Source: an uncultured Eubacterium sp.
GTDB lineage: Bacteria; Bacillota; Clostridia; Lachnospirales; Lachnospiraceae
Assembly (NCBI GenBank): GCA_910580075.1
Contig: CAJTVR010000010.1
Location: 1 to 64,000 of the forward strand
DNA length: 64,000 nt
Direction of reading: 5' to 3'
Every line of letters starts with the position of its first letter. Positions within the stretch are counted from its first letter, which is position 1. Both the position numbers and the translations under genes were made by a program. A model generated the notes under the pieces. That model searched no databases. It was not told the DNA's origin and was given only the letters and a program-made list of their open reading frames with translations. Below, one piece after another: positions 1 through 9,818 of this stretch.

Positions 1-354
1 AAAAATTGTTTATAATTCCAGTTTTATGTCTTTATTTTCTATCTGAATCATTCAAAATTGTATATATTATATAAAAATAACCACAAATCCAGCTAAAAAA
101 ATAGCTGCACATCTATCTGGGAATATAGCCTGTTCAAAAAAAGCGGGCGGCCCGGTCTGTATGTTCATACACGAAAAAAACCCGTAAATAAAGGAATTCC
201 AGAAAGTTCTGGCTAAGCTGACAGCATAACAATATGATACAAAATGTTATGCCAAAGGGCGTCTCATGTCTAAAGTGCTTTGCACACATGGAGAAGGTTA
301 GTAAAGGGAGCGGATCATGCTGCTGTATGACAGAGCAGGAAACAGGAGGAAATT
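1..354. promoter_or_regulatory. AT-rich region upstream of the polysaccharide locus
   Basis: No gene is supported in the first 354 bases. The stretch is AT-rich with several TATA-like hexamers near position 60-75. An inverted repeat pairs GCATAACA at 224-231 with TGTTATGC at 245-252 (8 bp arms, 13 base loop), which could be an operator or a hairpin in the leader of the regulator gene. A ribosome binding site ACAGGAGGAA lies just before the ATG at 355. The promoter itself could not be fixed with confidence. Confidence 0.4.
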
Positions 355-723
355 ATGCAGGAACTGGATTATAAGAAAATGGGAATGCGTATCCGCCAGG
401 TGCGCAAAGCAAAGGGATGGTCTCAGGACGGGCTGGCGAAAAAATGCGGTATCAGCATGTCTTTTCTGGGACATATTGAACGCGGTACCAGAATTATGAG
501 CATGGAAACGTTTGTAAATATCTGCAGGGCGCTTGATGCAGGGGCAGATGAGCTGCTCTGGGGTGTGGCGAATCCGTCGGATGCAGTGCTTGATATGTGG
601 AATGTGCCGGATAAAGGCAGGGATAAAAAAGCAGACGGACAGGAATCAGATCAGAAAAATGACAGCTATGCTATGTATGTCAGGATTATGAAGTCGGTGG
701 CTGAGATTATGAACGGGGCGTAA
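355..723 (+). CDS. XRE-family helix-turn-helix regulator
   Basis: A 122-residue DNA-binding protein with an N-terminal Cro/C1-type helix-turn-helix at about residues 9-65 (MRIRQVRKAKGWSQDGLA, then the recognition region GISMSFLGHIERGTR). The C-terminal half is charged and has no motif I recognise. The start at 355 is set by AGGAGGAAATT directly upstream; a longer overlapping reading frame from 317 is a shadow. It is the first gene before the polysaccharide genes and is separated from the Wzz-like gene by a short terminator-like hairpin, so it is plausibly the locus regulator. That role is inferred from position only. Confidence 0.85.
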   Translation: MQELDYKKMGMRIRQVRKAKGWSQDGLAKKCGISMSFLGHIERGTRIMSMETFVNICRALDAGADELLWGVANPSDAVLDMWNVPDKGRDKKADGQESDQKNDSYAMYVRIMKSVAEIMNGA

Positions 724-727
724 TTAT

Positions 728-752
728 AAAGCAGCCAGATATCTGCTTTTTA
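728..752 (+). terminator. short terminator-like hairpin
   Basis: AAAGCAG (728-734) pairs with CTGCTTT (743-749), followed by T residues. The 7 bp stem is short, so it may act as a leaky terminator or attenuator between the regulator gene and the polysaccharide genes. Confidence 0.4.
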
Positions 753-793
753 TAATAGGAATGGAAAATAACGGCAATCACTGAGGATAGATT

Positions 794-2203
794 ATGATAA
801 CGAACAAATATAATTCCTGGAAAAGGACAGAAGAAACAGAGCTCGATCTGACAGAGCTTTTTAGAAGTCTTCTTAAGCAGTGGAAGCGGATACTTGTCTG
901 CATGCTGGCAGCCGGCATACTGGCCGGGGGTCTGAAGCTGCTGGGCGGAGCAGTAAAATCTAAAGAAGGAGATGACCTGCCAGAGACTGCTGAACTGACA
1001 AAGGAGGAACTGCAGGGGGTTACAGATGCCGCAGCTGTGGCTGATGAAATCAGACAGATGGAAAACTATCTGGAACAGTCCGTTTTAATGAAGCAGGACC
1101 CATATCATAAAAGTAAAGCTGTCATGCTGTACAGCATTGACCGGGCAGACAGACAGGATTTACAGAAAATCGTAGAAAGCTATGTAAGCTATATATCAGA
1201 CGGTGCGGTATTTGCAGATCAAAAGAAATCCGGGAGCCTTGGAGGAATGGAAAACTGGCAGCTGAAAGAGTTAGTTACAGCATATCAAAAGACAGACAGC
1301 AGTCCGCTTCAGACGATCATAAAGGAAGAAACAGACAGCATGAAACAGTCAGAAGCTGTTTTTTATGTAGAGATAACAGGGGCAGACGAAAGTATGACAG
1401 ATCAGCTCCTATCGGATATGAAACATGCATTAAAGCAGTATTCTGATGCTGTGCGCCAGTCGGCAGGAAGCCACAGGCTGAAAATCATAAACAGCCATAA
1501 AAGTATCATAGCAGATAACAGCCTTCGTTTGTGGCAGCATGAACAGCGGGTAATCTTATCTTCTTACAGAGAAAATCTGAAAAATCTGACCAATGCTTTT
1601 AGTGAAGATCAGATGAGCGTATATCAGGATGAAGCCGGACTGGATGATGCATCTGATGAAAACAAGACAGCCGAAGGGACTGCAGGAAAGTATGCTGGTT
1701 TTATAAGGTATCTTTTGCCTGGATTTGCTGCAGGAATATTTGGATACAGCGGGATTTTTATCTGTCTGCGTCTGTTCAGGGATACGGTTCAGAGTGAGCA
1801 GGAAATCAAAAACAGCTATACGTTTCCGTTTTATGGAAGGTTTTCTTCTTTTAAAGAAAAGAATCGTGATCCGGTTCTGGAAGAAGACATGATTTCAAAC
1901 CGTATCAGGCTTGTATGCAAAAAACATGGGATCACAAAGGTCTGTATCGTAACGGATTTTGTGATGACTGACAGCGAAAGGGAATGTCTGGGCAGAGCTG
2001 CCGCCCGGCTGCAAAATGCCGGAATTGATGCGGTATGCGCTGAAAATGTCAGGAAAGATACATCCTGCTGGGACATGCTGGCGGATACCGGGGCGCTTGT
2101 TATGGTGTACAAAATAGGTATGACGACTCACAGGATGATTGATGAGGCAATGGAGCTTTATACAGAAAATGAGATTCTGGTTCTTGGTGCGGCAGCCTTT
2201 TAA
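794..2203 (+). CDS. Wzz-like polysaccharide chain-length/co-polymerase protein
   Basis: A 469-residue membrane protein shaped like a Wzz/CapA-type polysaccharide co-polymerase. A basic N-terminal segment ending LLKQWKRI is followed by a membrane helix (about residues 34-53), a long hydrophilic extracytoplasmic region rich in Q, E and S (about 55-300), and a second membrane helix (about 306-327, beginning YAGFIRYLLPGF). The cytoplasmic C-terminal domain (about 365-469) looks like the nucleotide-binding fold of BY-kinases but shows no Walker A motif, so kinase activity is not expected. The start has GAGGATAGATT upstream. It sits first among the glycosyltransferases. The family assignment rests on topology and context more than on sequence identity. 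Confidence 0.65.
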   Translation: MITNKYNSWKRTEETELDLTELFRSLLKQWKRILVCMLAAGILAGGLKLLGGAVKSKEGDDLPETAELTKEELQGVTDAAAVADEIRQMENYLEQSVLMKQDPYHKSKAVMLYSIDRADRQDLQKIVESYVSYISDGAVFADQKKSGSLGGMENWQLKELVTAYQKTDSSPLQTIIKEETDSMKQSEAVFYVEITGADESMTDQLLSDMKHALKQYSDAVRQSAGSHRLKIINSHKSIIADNSLRLWQHEQRVILSSYRENLKNLTNAFSEDQMSVYQDEAGLDDASDENKTAEGTAGKYAGFIRYLLPGFAAGIFGYSGIFICLRLFRDTVQSEQEIKNSYTFPFYGRFSSFKEKNRDPVLEEDMISNRIRLVCKKHGITKVCIVTDFVMTDSERECLGRAAARLQNAGIDAVCAENVRKDTSCWDMLADTGALVMVYKIGMTTHRMIDEAMELYTENEILVLGAAAF

Positions 2204-2256
2204 ATGATACGCCGTAAAGACTTTGTAAATATGGAATGGAAAGGTGTGTAATTCTG

Positions 2257-3087
2257 ATGGAAAAATACAGCGTCCTGATGTCTGTTTATGTGAAGGATCA
2301 TCCCGGGCATTTAGCACAGAGCCTGGAGAGCATGATCAATCAGACGGTAAGGCCGGATGAAATCGTGCTTGTGGAAGACGGACCTTTAAATAACGGGCTT
2401 TACAATGTTATCGGGGATTATGAAAAAAATCATCCTGATTTGATGACGGTGGTCAGACTGGAAAAAAACGGCGGTCTTGGAAATGCTTTAAACCATGGAA
2501 TAAAAGCGGCCAGGAACGAGCTGCTGGCCCGTATGGATGCGGATGATATTTCGCTGCCGCACAGGTGTGAAATGCAGCTTAAAACATTCAGGCGTATGCC
2601 CGGGCTTTCGATTGCCGGAACCCAGATGGATGAATTTACAGACAGCCCTGAATGCATTGTTTCTTCCCGCATTGTGCCTTCGACTTATAAAGGAATTTTA
2701 CGGTTTTCGAAACGCCGCAGTCCGTTTAATCATCCGAGCGTGATGTATAAAAAAAGTGCGGTTTTAAATGCAGGAGGATATGCGCCGCATTATAAGCGCA
2801 CGGAGGATTTAGAACTGTTTCTGCGCATGCTGCAAAAGGGATACCGGGCAGTGAATCTGAAAAAAGTATATCTTTTGTACCGTGCAGATCAAAATAATAT
2901 GAGCAGAAGAAAAAGCTGGGCCAGCTGCAGTACATACATAAAAATCATGTACCGTTTTTATAAAAAAGGATACAGCAGCAGTTTAGACATGGCGTATGTG
3001 ATTCTCGGACAGCTTGGAATGTATCTGCTGCCGGAGTGTATTGTAAAAAAGCTAAACGGCCGGTTTTTGAGAAAACAAAGAAGATAA
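2257..3087 (+). CDS. family 2 glycosyltransferase
   Basis: A GT-A fold glycosyltransferase of 276 residues. The N-terminus YSVLMSVYVKDHPGHLAQSL is the typical nucleotide-sugar binding start, followed by DEIVLVEDGP, the NGGLGNALNHGI segment and the metal-binding motif ARMDADDIS (DxD). Later RTEDLELFLRM matches the acceptor/base region (ED). I chose ATG 2257 because GAAAGGTG lies about 11 bases upstream; an in-frame ATG at 2236 would add seven residues. It would transfer one sugar during repeat-unit assembly on the cytoplasmic side; donor and acceptor cannot be read from sequence. Confidence 0.85.
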   Translation: MEKYSVLMSVYVKDHPGHLAQSLESMINQTVRPDEIVLVEDGPLNNGLYNVIGDYEKNHPDLMTVVRLEKNGGLGNALNHGIKAARNELLARMDADDISLPHRCEMQLKTFRRMPGLSIAGTQMDEFTDSPECIVSSRIVPSTYKGILRFSKRRSPFNHPSVMYKKSAVLNAGGYAPHYKRTEDLELFLRMLQKGYRAVNLKKVYLLYRADQNNMSRRKSWASCSTYIKIMYRFYKKGYSSSLDMAYVILGQLGMYLLPECIVKKLNGRFLRKQRR

Positions 3088-3121
3088 GGATTAAGAACAT
3101 TAAGGATTAAGGATAAAAAAA

Positions 3122-4021
3122 GTGGAAAAAAAATATCGGGTAAATGCTCTGGTAACTCTTTACGGGCCAAAGCAGCAACAGGTGCAGAATGTAAAACGGA
3201 TGATGGCTCAGACGGACAGAGTATTTTTGTGTGATAACAGTTCTGAGAGCAGCCGGCATCTGTTTGAAGAAATTCCGGAGGCGGTATATCTGTACTGGGG
3301 AGAAAACAGGGGGCTGTCGCTGGCTTTTAATACTGTACTGAAGGACAAAACGTATGGATGGGATGACAGCGATTTTATTATTTTTTTTGACCAGGATACG
3401 CGGATTCCGGACGGGCATATAAAAAAACTGGTTTCACAATACCGGAACCTGAAAAGGCAGAATGTAAATCCCGGATGCCTGGGGCCGGTTTATTATAATG
3501 CCAGCAGCGGTATGCTGGAGGTTCCAGGAAAGCGGATGCATATTACAAAGCATGTATGGAATGTTAAAAGTGTGATTACGTCTTCTATGCTGTGTGAATA
3601 CAGAAATCTGAAACGCATCGGCTTTTGGAACGAGGAAATATTCCTGGATATGTCAGACTGGGATTTATGCTGGAGATTTATGAAACAGGGATTTGTATGC
3701 TGTATGACGGCTGTGTCTGTCATTCACCATACAGTTGGAGAAGGAGAAATGCGCGCAGGGCCGTTTAGAATACGGATCGGAAAGCCTTTTCGGGAGTATT
3801 ATCAGATTCGTGACTGCCTGTATCTTTTTCGAAAAGATTATGTACCTTTTAAATTCAGAATACGTTTTATACTGATGCTGTCTGTCAGATCGCCGTTACA
3901 TATCTTACTGCTGGATCATAAAAGGGAACGGGTCCGGTTCATTCTGCGCGGAATCAAAGACTACAGGAGTGGTGTTTCAGGAACGCTGACAGACGGTATC
4001 TGCAGGGAGGGAATAAAATGA
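3122..4021 (+). CDS. family 2 glycosyltransferase, rhamnosyltransferase-like
   Basis: A 299-residue GT2 protein resembling dTDP-rhamnosyltransferases of the WbbL/RfbF type: N-terminal NALVTLYGP, then DNSSES, ENRGLSLAFN, and the catalytic metal motif FFDQDTRIP, followed by FWNEEIFLDMSDWDLCWR. The start is GTG at 3122; the upstream bases are A-rich and the ribosome site is weak. It overlaps the next gene by four bases (ATGA at 4018). No rhamnose synthesis genes are in the window, so the sugar donor is uncertain. Confidence 0.8.
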   Translation: MEKKYRVNALVTLYGPKQQQVQNVKRMMAQTDRVFLCDNSSESSRHLFEEIPEAVYLYWGENRGLSLAFNTVLKDKTYGWDDSDFIIFFDQDTRIPDGHIKKLVSQYRNLKRQNVNPGCLGPVYYNASSGMLEVPGKRMHITKHVWNVKSVITSSMLCEYRNLKRIGFWNEEIFLDMSDWDLCWRFMKQGFVCCMTAVSVIHHTVGEGEMRAGPFRIRIGKPFREYYQIRDCLYLFRKDYVPFKFRIRFILMLSVRSPLHILLLDHKRERVRFILRGIKDYRSGVSGTLTDGICREGIK

Positions 4022-4950
4022 CGGATGCAGAAACAGACAGCGTGATCGCTGCATTAGAGCGGCTGAACAGGGAGAGGATCAGCATTGCAGACAGTGAACT
4101 GGTGTCGCAGGCACGGCGGCTGAACAGGCTTCAGACAGAAATCAGACAGAGAAAACTGGGAGCGCTTTTTCATCACATATTCATAAGAGGATTCCGCAAA
4201 AAAATCCATACAAAATGTGCCGGCCGGAATCTGGACCGTGATCAGGAAACAGCCATTGCAAGGCATGGCAGCCCTCAGACCAGGGTTGCAGTATATACGT
4301 GTATTGCGGGCGGTTATGATCATCCTGGAAAACCGTTTTATACCTTTGATTCCTGTGATTATCTAATGTATACAGACAGGATGGATGCGGATGGCTGGGA
4401 AAGGCGCAGGATTCCGCAGCATCTTTTGAAATGGAAAGATCCTGCAATGATCAATCGTTATATGAAATTCCACCCGTTTGAATTTCTGGCGCAGGAGTAT
4501 GATTATGCTGTTTATCTGGATGGAAATATTACGCCTGTTTCAGATTTATCTGTACTTGCGGAATGTGTTGATTCAAGAGCCGGCCTGGCATTTCACAGAC
4601 ATAGTTCGCGCAGCAGCCTTAAAGAGGAACTGACAGCCTGCAAAAATCTGAAAAAAGGCAATCCCGGCTGCCTCCAAAAACAGGCGGAAGCTTATAAATT
4701 ACAGGGAATGCCTGATGATTACGGACTGGTGGAAGGAAATGTTATTGTAACAGATTTAAAAAGCAGGACGGCCAGACAGCTGATGGATGCCTGCTGGCGG
4801 GAACTGGTGAAAAGGAACGGAAAACGTGACCAGATTGTCTGGCCTTATATTTTATGGAGAGCGGGCATTCCGGTTTCCCAGGTATGTACGCTGGGAAATA
4901 ATGTCTGGCAGAATGTAAAGCTGTATACATCAGATCATTTGCATCAATAG
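4018..4950 (+). CDS. DUF616 / TOD1-MUCI70-like glycosyltransferase
   Basis: A 310-residue protein. The first about 85 residues are charged and helical; from about residue 90 it carries the DUF616 pattern: RVAVYTCIAGGYD, then CDYLMYTDR, NRYMKFHPFEF, and AVYLDGNI (DxN in place of DxD), later YGLVEGNVIV and RDQIVWPYILWR. DUF616 proteins are predicted glycosyltransferases common in polysaccharide loci. Translation is coupled to the preceding gene by an ATGA overlap. The sugar is unknown. Confidence 0.75.
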   Translation: MTDAETDSVIAALERLNRERISIADSELVSQARRLNRLQTEIRQRKLGALFHHIFIRGFRKKIHTKCAGRNLDRDQETAIARHGSPQTRVAVYTCIAGGYDHPGKPFYTFDSCDYLMYTDRMDADGWERRRIPQHLLKWKDPAMINRYMKFHPFEFLAQEYDYAVYLDGNITPVSDLSVLAECVDSRAGLAFHRHSSRSSLKEELTACKNLKKGNPGCLQKQAEAYKLQGMPDDYGLVEGNVIVTDLKSRTARQLMDACWRELVKRNGKRDQIVWPYILWRAGIPVSQVCTLGNNVWQNVKLYTSDHLHQ

Positions 4951-4980
4951 GCAGAATGGAACAATGGGACGATAGAAGTG

Positions 4981-6144
4981 ATGAAACGGGATGGTTTTGA
5001 CTTATATTCAAATTTGATATATCTGGGAGCTATGGCATGCGGGCTGTTTTTTATCATGTTATATAAAAAGAGCACGTACCATACCCGGGGCAGATATAAA
5101 ATGCTCTGGTGCTTTCTGGCAGCAGCGCCTCTGTCACTTGTTCTGGGCCTGCGTTCTTATCATGTCGGGTTTGATACATATATGTATACTTACCACATGT
5201 ATGGACGGCTGGAAGCACTGACCGAACGGGAATTTGTATTTGCAGGGCTGATGCGTCTTTTGCATAGTCTGACACAGGGAAAGCATTATCCGGTGATGCT
5301 GCTGTTTTTTTCTTTTGCAGCAGTTTTTCTGGCACTTTATGCAGCAGTTCTTTTAAGCGGCTGGCAGAATGCGGCAGTTTTTTTTACGGCATACTGTCTG
5401 ATTTTTGGACTATGCCTGACAGACCAGTTCAGGCAGCTTCTGGGCTGTTCTTTCTTTCTGGCTGCACTGGCACTGTATCAAAATAAGAAAAAAGCGGCCT
5501 GTACAGCATGTATCTGTCTTGGATTTGGCATTCATAATACGCTGGCTGCTGCACTGGTCTGTTATGCTGCGTGCTGTGCGGCTGTAAAAAATACGGAGAA
5601 GAAAATAAAAATCCGGTATGCACCGAAGTATCACGCGGTGTTTACATTCAGCTGGAAACTGATTTTGTTTTTAGCAGCAGTATCTGCAGGGACGATTCTT
5701 TTTTATAAAAGCGAAGCATTTCTGCAGTTTCTGATACAGTTAGTCCCGGATTCTTATCTGCGCTATTTTACAGACAGACTGGATTATCAGCGGATTGGAT
5801 TGGGCTTTCTGCTGGATACGATGATTATCATACCAGCCTTGTTTTTAAGGGAATATGCCAGATCAGATTCAGAAAAAGCCATGCGGTTATTCAGTTTTTT
5901 CATTCCGGTTTTCAGGGTCTGCGGATATGTAAGCTATTTCCTTTACCGCCTGCTTTATTATCCTGAGATCGTACTGCTGGCATTTTATGCGCTGATTATG
6001 ACGAAATACCGTGTTCCTGGAAAGTGGAAAACAGGGATTATTTTCATTTGCGTTTTATACTATGCAGTGAACTATATGTATCTGAACCATCATGGAGCAT
6101 TTCCATATCAGTTTTATTTTGAACTTCCGGAGCTGTGTATATGA
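4981..6144 (+). CDS. EpsG-family polysaccharide polymerase (Wzy-like)
   Basis: A polytopic membrane protein of about 387 residues with roughly ten hydrophobic helices, including YLGAMACGLFFIMLY and MLWCFLAAAPLSLVLGLRS. The motif GFDTYMYTYHM near residue 70 resembles the conserved (G)xDTxxY region of EpsG-type polymerases. It would join repeat units on the outer face of the membrane. GTG at 4978 and ATG at 4981 are adjacent possible starts. It overlaps the flippase gene by four bases (ATGA). It is the only polymerase candidate in the locus. Confidence 0.75.
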   Translation: MKRDGFDLYSNLIYLGAMACGLFFIMLYKKSTYHTRGRYKMLWCFLAAAPLSLVLGLRSYHVGFDTYMYTYHMYGRLEALTEREFVFAGLMRLLHSLTQGKHYPVMLLFFSFAAVFLALYAAVLLSGWQNAAVFFTAYCLIFGLCLTDQFRQLLGCSFFLAALALYQNKKKAACTACICLGFGIHNTLAAALVCYAACCAAVKNTEKKIKIRYAPKYHAVFTFSWKLILFLAAVSAGTILFYKSEAFLQFLIQLVPDSYLRYFTDRLDYQRIGLGFLLDTMIIIPALFLREYARSDSEKAMRLFSFFIPVFRVCGYVSYFLYRLLYYPEIVLLAFYALIMTKYRVPGKWKTGIIFICVLYYAVNYMYLNHHGAFPYQFYFELPELCI

Positions 6145-7637
6145 GAAAAAAATTTGTTCTAAACATTTGTATCAATTTTCTTTACCAGGTACTGAATCTG
6201 ATATACGGATTTATCATTCCACGGCAGATTCTGCTGCATTACGGATCAGATGTAAATGGTCTGGTTCAGTCGGTCACGCAGTTTCTAGGGGTTATTTCTT
6301 TACTGGAATGCGGCATGTCAGCTGTGGCCGATGCAAATCTGTATGTTCCGCTTGCAAAAAATGATAAAGATGCAGTCAGCAGGATTTTTATTTCTACTGA
6401 AAAATTTTTTCGACGCATAGCTGTGGTCTTTGCGGGGTATATTGCAGTCCTGGCAGTACTGTATCCGGTGTTTGTGAGGAATGAATTTGGGCATGCATAC
6501 ACTTGCGGGCTTATTTTAATTATTTCTGCAGGCATGTTTCTTCAGTATTATTTTGGAATCAGCTATATTATTCTGCTGAATGCAGATCAGAGAGGGTATG
6601 CGGTGAAGCTGATGCAGAGTATCACGCTGGCTGTGAACACAGTAATCACAGTCGCTCTGATGCAGTGCGGTGTTTCCATTCATCTGGTAAAACTGATTTC
6701 TCCGGCAGTATTTTTGATACAGCCAATAGGATTCCGGCTGTATGCGGACAGGCACTATCATTTAAACCGGAATATTGTTTTAAACGGGGAGCCTTTAAAA
6801 CAGAAATGGAACGGACTGGCACAGCATATTGCATTTGAAGTAAATGTAAGGGCAGATACAATCATTCTGACTTGTTTTTCCCAGCTTAAAAATGTATCTG
6901 TATATGGTGTGTATAACATGATTCATACAGGAGCCGTGAACTGTTTTCAGGTTTTTAATTTTGGAACTTCTCCGGTCATAGGAAGACTGCTTGCAAATGG
7001 AGAGAAAGAGAAACTGAATCAGTTTTTTGCCGTCTATGAGTGGCTGTGTCATGCGGCCGTCACACTGCTGTTTACGATGACAGGGATTCTGCTGATTCCT
7101 TTTGTAAAAGTATACACATATGGGATTACGGATGCTGATTATATCCAGCCTGCTTTTGCAGCAGTGATTACGATAGCAAATGCCGTAAGACTGCTGCGGA
7201 CACCGTACAATACTCTGGTATCAGCGGCCTGTCATTTTAAGGAGACGCAGACTAGTTCTGTTATAGAAGCTCTGATTAATATTGCGGTATCTGTGGCTAT
7301 GGTATCCAGGTTCGGCCTTGCCGGAGTGGCAGCCGGCACACTGGCAGCGATGGCATACCGTACGGTGTATCTTGCATGGTATGTATCCGGGCATATCATT
7401 TATAGAAAATTTACGTTTTTTATAAAAAATCTGATGACAGATCTTATGACATGCCTGTGTATGCTTGGCCTGTCAGGTATGATTTGTACAGATCTTCCGC
7501 TGTCGTATGCGGCATGGACTGCTCTGGCGGTAAAAGAAGGAGTGTTATGCCTTTCAGTCAGTATATGTTTTAACCTGCTATTTCATCGTGAGGAGACTGG
7601 CATTTTTATAAAACTGCTGAAAGGCAGACAGGATTAG
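6141..7637 (+). CDS. Wzx-type polysaccharide flippase
   Basis: A 498-residue polysaccharide transporter of the MOP superfamily with about twelve to fourteen membrane helices. The N-terminus NICINFLYQVLNLIYGFIIP is typical of oligosaccharide flippases, as is the EVNVRADTIILTCF region in the middle. It would flip lipid-linked repeat units across the membrane. ATG 6141 overlaps the polymerase stop; a GTG at 6135 in frame is an alternative start. Confidence 0.85.
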   Translation: MRKKFVLNICINFLYQVLNLIYGFIIPRQILLHYGSDVNGLVQSVTQFLGVISLLECGMSAVADANLYVPLAKNDKDAVSRIFISTEKFFRRIAVVFAGYIAVLAVLYPVFVRNEFGHAYTCGLILIISAGMFLQYYFGISYIILLNADQRGYAVKLMQSITLAVNTVITVALMQCGVSIHLVKLISPAVFLIQPIGFRLYADRHYHLNRNIVLNGEPLKQKWNGLAQHIAFEVNVRADTIILTCFSQLKNVSVYGVYNMIHTGAVNCFQVFNFGTSPVIGRLLANGEKEKLNQFFAVYEWLCHAAVTLLFTMTGILLIPFVKVYTYGITDADYIQPAFAAVITIANAVRLLRTPYNTLVSAACHFKETQTSSVIEALINIAVSVAMVSRFGLAGVAAGTLAAMAYRTVYLAWYVSGHIIYRKFTFFIKNLMTDLMTCLCMLGLSGMICTDLPLSYAAWTALAVKEGVLCLSVSICFNLLFHREETGIFIKLLKGRQD

Positions 7638-7640
7638 AGC

Positions 7641-8711
7641 ATGCACGCTCTGGGAAAGAAAGGCATGGAAAGCAAAATGGAACAAAGATACAGGGTTTAT
7701 TTTATACATTATCAGATTCAGAATTTAAAGCAGATGACGGAATATTTATGCATCCAGGATCAAAAACTGACTGACAAAATGGTATGGGACAGCGAAAATC
7801 CAGACTACGTTTTTGTATCGGAGAACATATACCGTATCAAAGAACAGTTTCTCCAGTTTAGAAAATATAAGCAGCGAAAGGACAGGATTTTTATTGCATC
7901 CATGGGAGAAGCATTATCTGCGGATATGAATTTATTTGATTATGCCATAACGTATGAGAAAAATTTTATGGTCTCTGACAGGACCAGCCGGATTCCGCCT
8001 GTTTATATTTTTAAGAACAGGGTTCCTTTTGAGCAGAATCAGCTGACAAGAGAGGATGCGGCAGCATTATTAAAAGCAAAAGAGAAGTTTTGCAATTTTA
8101 TATATTCGAATCCGGATGCACACCAAAGGCGGGATGAAATTTTCTGGGAGCTTTCAAAATATAAAAGAGTCGATTCCCTTGGGGCACATTTAAATAATAC
8201 AAATGTACGCCCGACAAGAACAGACAAAGACTGGTGTGAGATCAGCGTGCAGTTAAAAAGCAGATATAAATTTTCAATCGCCTGTGAAAATGCAGTCCAG
8301 AATGGATACAGCAGCGAAAAAATAATATCGTCATTTGCAGCTCATACAGTTCCTGTCTATTTTGGAGATCCGCTGATTGCTGAGGAGTATAATCCAAAAG
8401 CATTTATCAATGCCGGTAAGTATCAGAATCTGGAAGATTTGAGAAAGCAGGTGCACAGAGTGGATGAAAATGATGATCTGTGGATGGATATGATCTCTCA
8501 GCCATGGCAGACCAGTGAACAGATTCAAAAAATAGAGACAGAAATGGAACAGTACCAGGATTTTATACGGCATATTTTTATACAGAATCTGCAGTCTGCA
8601 AAGCGGATTACAGCCGGTACACATCATGATATTTATGAAAACTGGTTTTGGAAGCGGTTTTCTTATACAGACAGATTTAAGAAAAAAATAAAGCAGCTGA
8701 AATCACGTTAG
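7641..8711 (+). CDS. GT10 alpha-1,3-fucosyltransferase-like protein
   Basis: A 356-residue protein whose C-terminal half carries the GT10 donor-binding signature: KFSIACENAVQNGYSSEKI, then AAHTVPVYFGDP and NPKAFINAGKY. GT10 enzymes transfer L-fucose from GDP-fucose. The two genes that make GDP-fucose (gmd and fcl) are nearby in the same operon, which supports the donor. The N-terminal half (WDSENPDYVFVSE and similar) matches the acceptor domain only loosely. AGGATTAGAGC upstream supports the start at 7641; ATGs at 7665 and 7677 are alternatives. Confidence 0.85.
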   Translation: MHALGKKGMESKMEQRYRVYFIHYQIQNLKQMTEYLCIQDQKLTDKMVWDSENPDYVFVSENIYRIKEQFLQFRKYKQRKDRIFIASMGEALSADMNLFDYAITYEKNFMVSDRTSRIPPVYIFKNRVPFEQNQLTREDAAALLKAKEKFCNFIYSNPDAHQRRDEIFWELSKYKRVDSLGAHLNNTNVRPTRTDKDWCEISVQLKSRYKFSIACENAVQNGYSSEKIISSFAAHTVPVYFGDPLIAEEYNPKAFINAGKYQNLEDLRKQVHRVDENDDLWMDMISQPWQTSEQIQKIETEMEQYQDFIRHIFIQNLQSAKRITAGTHHDIYENWFWKRFSYTDRFKKKIKQLKSR

Positions 8712-8738
8712 GGAAAAAAGTTTCATTATGGAGGAATC

Positions 8739-9797
8739 ATGAAAAAGGCATTAATAACAGGAATTACAGGGCAGGACGGCTCCTATCTGGCGGAGTTTTT
8801 ACTGGAAAAAGGCTATGAGGTACATGGCATGATCAGAAGAGCTTCGCTCCTTAATACAGCAAGAATCGGCCATTTAATTTCTGGAAATAAAATAAAACTG
8901 CATTATGGGGATTTATCTGATTCATCATCAGTCGTACGGATTCTGTCAGAGTGCAGGCCGGATGAAATCTATAACCTGGGTGCACAGAGCCATGTTGCGG
9001 TCAGTTTTGAAACGCCGGAATACTGCGGGGATGTGGCTGCGCTCGGAGTTTTACGTATCTTAGAGGCTGTCAGGATGCTTGGTATGGCTAAGCACTGCAG
9101 AATTTACCAGGCATCTACATCAGAGCTTTACGGGCGGGTACAGGAAGTCCCGCAGAATGAACAGACACCTTTTCATCCTTATTCTCCATATGCGGTTGCG
9201 AAGCAGTATGGCTACTGGATTGTCAGAGAGTACCGCAAAGCATACGGAATGTTTGCAGTTAACGGCATTTTGTTTAACCATGAAAGCGAGCGCAGAGGGG
9301 AAAATTTTGTAACAAGAAAAATCACGCTGGCAGCAGGGAGGATTGCATGCGGTCTTCAGGAAAAGCTGTATCTTGGAAATTTAGATTCAAAAAGGGACTG
9401 GGGATATGCGAAAGATTATGTGGAATGCATGTGGCTGATGCTTCAGCATGACAGGCCGCAGGATTTTGTGATTGCGACAGGTGTCCAGCATACAGTCAGA
9501 GAATTTGCAGAACTGGCATTCAGATATGTAGGGATTGACATTGAATGGAAAGGCACAGGTGCCGGTGAAAAAGGGCTGAACCGCGCTGATCAAAAAACAG
9601 TGATAGAAGTAAGCCGGGAATTTTACAGGCCTACGGATGTTGTAAATCTGCTGGGAAATCCGGCAAAAGCACAGACAGTTCTCGGATGGAATCCGCAGCG
9701 TACAGGTTATGAGGAACTTGTACGAAAAATGGCGGATCATGACTGGAAACTGGCTCAGGCGGAAGCAGCAGGAAAACATGTTTCAAATACGGTCTAA
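8739..9797 (+). CDS. gmd: GDP-mannose 4,6-dehydratase
   Basis: A 352-residue short-chain dehydrogenase/reductase of the extended type. The NAD(P)-binding motif GITGQDGSYLAEFLLEKGYE, GMIRRAS, the STSELYG active-site stretch and the catalytic YSPYAVAKQYG (YxxxK) match Gmd. It converts GDP-mannose to GDP-4-keto-6-deoxymannose, the first step to GDP-L-fucose. The ribosome site GGAGGAATC precedes ATG 8739. Length fits the family. Confidence 0.95.
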   Translation: MKKALITGITGQDGSYLAEFLLEKGYEVHGMIRRASLLNTARIGHLISGNKIKLHYGDLSDSSSVVRILSECRPDEIYNLGAQSHVAVSFETPEYCGDVAALGVLRILEAVRMLGMAKHCRIYQASTSELYGRVQEVPQNEQTPFHPYSPYAVAKQYGYWIVREYRKAYGMFAVNGILFNHESERRGENFVTRKITLAAGRIACGLQEKLYLGNLDSKRDWGYAKDYVECMWLMLQHDRPQDFVIATGVQHTVREFAELAFRYVGIDIEWKGTGAGEKGLNRADQKTVIEVSREFYRPTDVVNLLGNPAKAQTVLGWNPQRTGYEELVRKMADHDWKLAQAEAAGKHVSNTV

Positions 9798-9818
9798 GGC
9801 GGGAATGAGGATATCGGA

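Noticed and set aside
224..252. Invertible promoter flanked by inverted repeats at the polysaccharide locus
   Set aside because: The arms are only 8 bp with 13 bases between them, too small to enclose a promoter, and no invertase gene is present.
1895..2317. Minus-strand frame of 140 codons opposite the Wzz-like gene
   Set aside because: It lies opposite well-supported coding sequence and has no ribosome site or domain; similar shadows occur opposite most genes here.
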